From: Clostridiales bacterium | Lineage (GTDB): Bacteria; Bacillota; Clostridia; Oscillospirales; QAMX01 | DNA: 8,382 bases | Direction: 5' to 3' | Assembly: GCA_012841675.1 (NCBI GenBank) | Contig: DUUG01000276.1 | Span: forward strand, 1-8,382 | Shown: positions 7,037 to 8,382 of the stretch, piece by piece | How the letters are laid out: every line of letters begins with the position of its first letter | How positions within the stretch are numbered: position 1 is the stretch's first letter | Program-made: the position numbers and the translations under genes | The notes under the pieces: generated by a model | Database searches by the model: none | What the model was told of the DNA's origin: nothing | Seen by the model: only the letters and a program-made list of their open reading frames with translations

Positions 7037-7081
7037 AAAAAAAGGGTATTACCTCTTAAAAATTAAGAAGTAATACCCTTT
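7037..7081 (-). terminator. Strong terminator downstream of the GNAT gene
   Basis: A 19-base stem with one mismatch (7041-7059 against 7063-7081) and a 3-base loop. On the minus strand it ends in a run of seven T (7037-7043). It abuts coding-like sequence of the broken propeller gene, which supports the view that the latter has lost its own start region. The stretch 7082-7184 between it and the GNAT stop shows no gene. Confidence 0.85.
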
Positions 7082-7184
7082 CGCATTATCTTTTAAGCAA
7101 AATCAATTTTTTGCCCTTTGCTCACGGCTGCTTATGGGCGGCGAGTCGCAATTGGAACACAGAATGAACCTCCGGCCGGGCTTG

Positions 7185-7664
7185 TTAATTGCCCTGAGTA
7201 GCAGTTTCCAAAGAGAGAGAATTCGCCGAAACGGGGCACCAATACACCATTTCGCCGTCTTCGCCCGGTTCCAACAAGAAAAATCCGGCTTTCTCGAAGC
7301 ATCTGCGGCTGGCTTTATTTTTGGGATAAATGTCTGCTCTGTACCCGTCTATCTCACCAAACAGCTTTTCGGTTCATCGGACCATTTCACAGAGAACTGC
7401 CGTTTCGATCCCTTGGCCGTGCTTGGCAGGATCCACGATTAAAAACAGCGCCAAGCAAGAATTCAGGATTTCACCGCCGATAAAAGCAACCATCGCTTTC
7501 TCCCTCCGCACTGAATAGAGAAAATAGCCGGGATTGTCTTTTACCGCGTTATAGAAGCCTGCCCAGTCGTTGATATAAATCCATTCCCGGACGGAATCGG
7601 CGGTATGCCACTGACTTACGGTTAAAATATCCTCTAAACTCGACTTTTCAAACGTAAGCTGCAT
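7185..7664 (-). pseudogene. GNAT-family N-acetyltransferase interrupted by one in-frame TGA
   Basis: The frame spans 160 codons from ATG at 7664 (AAGGGGGGG a few bases upstream) to TAA at 7185, a normal length for a GNAT domain. The enzyme would move an acetyl group from acetyl-CoA to an unknown amine. Visible parts are the strand holding FLIVDPA (74-80), the acetyl-CoA loop HGQGIETA (82-89), and the C-terminal IYPKNKASRRCFEKAGF (112-128), the classic closing motif of GNATs. The only defect is TGA at 7374-7376, codon 97, in EMVR-stop-TEKLF. At this helix position relatives often carry Trp (LLxWAF-like stretches), so a single TGG to TGA change explains it. The first 96 residues alone would lack half of the fold. 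Four Trp codons elsewhere in the gene are TGG. It sits between two strong terminators and so is a single-gene unit; no clear promoter is visible. Confidence 0.78.
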
Positions 7665-7713
7665 CCGTATACCCCCCCTTGCTTTGTAGGCTAGAGTAAA
7701 ACGTATGTTATGT

Positions 7714-7749
7714 AAAAATCGCGGATTCCTTGCGAATCCGCGATTTTTT
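7714..7749 (-). terminator. Terminator of the pyruvate phosphate dikinase gene
   Basis: ATCGCGGATTC (7718-7728), loop CTTGC, GAATCCGCGAT (7734-7744), with five A on the left (five T on the minus strand) and six T on the right. It lies 9 bases beyond the ppdK stop codon and is nearly symmetrical, so it may work in both directions. Confidence 0.88.
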
Positions 7750-7757
7750 ATTTTAAC

Positions 7758-8382
7758 TTACCTCTCGGCCTTTACGGCTGCCTGAGCCGCGGCGAGTCTT
7801 GCAATCGGCACGCGGAACGGCGAGCAGGAAACATACGACAGGCCCACATTGTGGCAGAATTCCACGGAGGAGGGGTCGCCGCCGTGTTCGCCGCAAATAC
7901 CCATCTTCATGCCGGGGCGGGTCTTGTTGCCAAGCTCGGCGGCCATGGCCACCAGCTTGCCGACGCCGATGGTGTCCAGACGGGCAAAGGGATCATTTTC
8001 GAAAATCTGCTTCTCGTAGTAATCGGTGAGGAAGCTGCCGGCGTCGTCACGGCTGAAGCCGTAGGTCATCTGGGTTAAGTCGTTGGTGCCAAAGGAGAAG
8101 AACTCGGCTTCCTTGGCAATCTCGTCCGCCGTCAGCGCTGCCCGCGGCACTTCGATCATGGTGCCGACTAAATAGGACATGTCTACGCCGGCGTTCTTGA
8201 TAAGCTCGTCGGCGGTGGAAACGACAACGGATTTTACATAGCGAAGCTCGTTCACATCGCCAACCAGAGGAATCATAATCTCGGGAATTACGTCAATGCC
8301 TTCTTTGCTGACGTTGATGGCGGCTTTGATAATGGCCTGCGTCTGCATCTTGGCAATCTCGGGATAGGTGACGGCCAGACGG
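7758..8382 (-). CDS. ppdK: Pyruvate phosphate dikinase, C-terminal part
   Basis: The gene enters from the right edge; about 208 C-terminal residues are visible, ending in TAA at 7758. The enzyme interconverts pyruvate + ATP + phosphate with PEP + AMP + pyrophosphate, and in anaerobic Clostridia it usually serves glycolysis and gluconeogenesis. Visible motifs of the PEP-utilising TIM-barrel domain are EIMIPLVGDVNEL, GTMIEVPRAALTADEIA, FFSFGTNDLTQMTYGFSRDD, and MGICGEHGGDPSSVEF, whose Cys is the family's catalytic proton donor, then GLSYVSCSPFRVPIARLAAA. The GTND and CGEHGGDP versions, with a short C-terminal tail, fit PPDK better than PTS enzyme I or PEP synthase. No defect is seen. Confidence 0.95.
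   Translation of the reverse strand, partial: RLAVTYPEIAKMQTQAIIKAAINVSKEGIDVIPEIMIPLVGDVNELRYVKSVVVSTADELIKNAGVDMSYLVGTMIEVPRAALTADEIAKEAEFFSFGTNDLTQMTYGFSRDDAGSFLTDYYEKQIFENDPFARLDTIGVGKLVAMAAELGNKTRPGMKMGICGEHGGDPSSVEFCHNVGLSYVSCSPFRVPIARLAAAQAAVKAER

Noticed and set aside
1..8382. CRISPR array, insertion sequence, tRNA or prophage
   Set aside because: No regularly spaced repeats, transposase or integrase motifs, terminal inverted repeats, or cloverleaf with CCA end were found when reading both strands.

Overview
The window looks like a chromosomal stretch of a Bacillota bacterium, probably a gut-associated member of the Clostridia. The evidence is the set of gene families (clostridial-type pyruvate phosphate dikinase, type II pantothenate kinase, GH112 lacto-N-biose phosphorylase, D-lyxose isomerase), AAAGGAGG-type ribosome binding sites, a TTG start, a TATAAT promoter, moderate GC content, and many short intergenic gaps with strong Rho-independent terminators. 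This is inference from gene families; there is no rRNA marker here.

Layout. At the left edge is the 5' part of a D-lyxose isomerase gene (minus) with a near-consensus promoter. Next is a GH112 1,3-beta-galactosyl-N-acetylhexosamine phosphorylase gene (minus) that has lost its N-terminal segment and has one in-frame TGA. The divergent gap beyond it has two terminator-like hairpins. A plus-strand island follows: a small 57-residue protein, a possible frameshifted mini-toxin, and a badly decayed gene ending in an NTF2-like domain. The rest is on the minus strand: an intact type II pantothenate kinase, an intact YjdF-like membrane protein, a broken beta-propeller/WG-like protein, a GNAT acetyltransferase with one in-frame TGA, and the C-terminal part of pyruvate phosphate dikinase at the right edge.

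The genes do not form one operon. Almost every one has its own terminator, so they read as separate transcription units: carbon metabolism (lyxose isomerase, GH112 phosphorylase, ppdK), coenzyme A synthesis (pantothenate kinase), and accessory genes of unknown role. I see no mobile element, CRISPR array, tRNA or rRNA.

The main unexpected feature is the number of broken frames. Three minus-strand genes are each cut by a single in-frame TGA, and in two of them the TGA falls where relatives carry tryptophan. Ordinary gene decay is the default explanation. It is supported by the missing N-termini of two of the genes and by TAA, TAG and frameshift lesions in a fourth gene. Use of UGA as tryptophan, or a few sequencing errors, cannot be excluded from this window alone.
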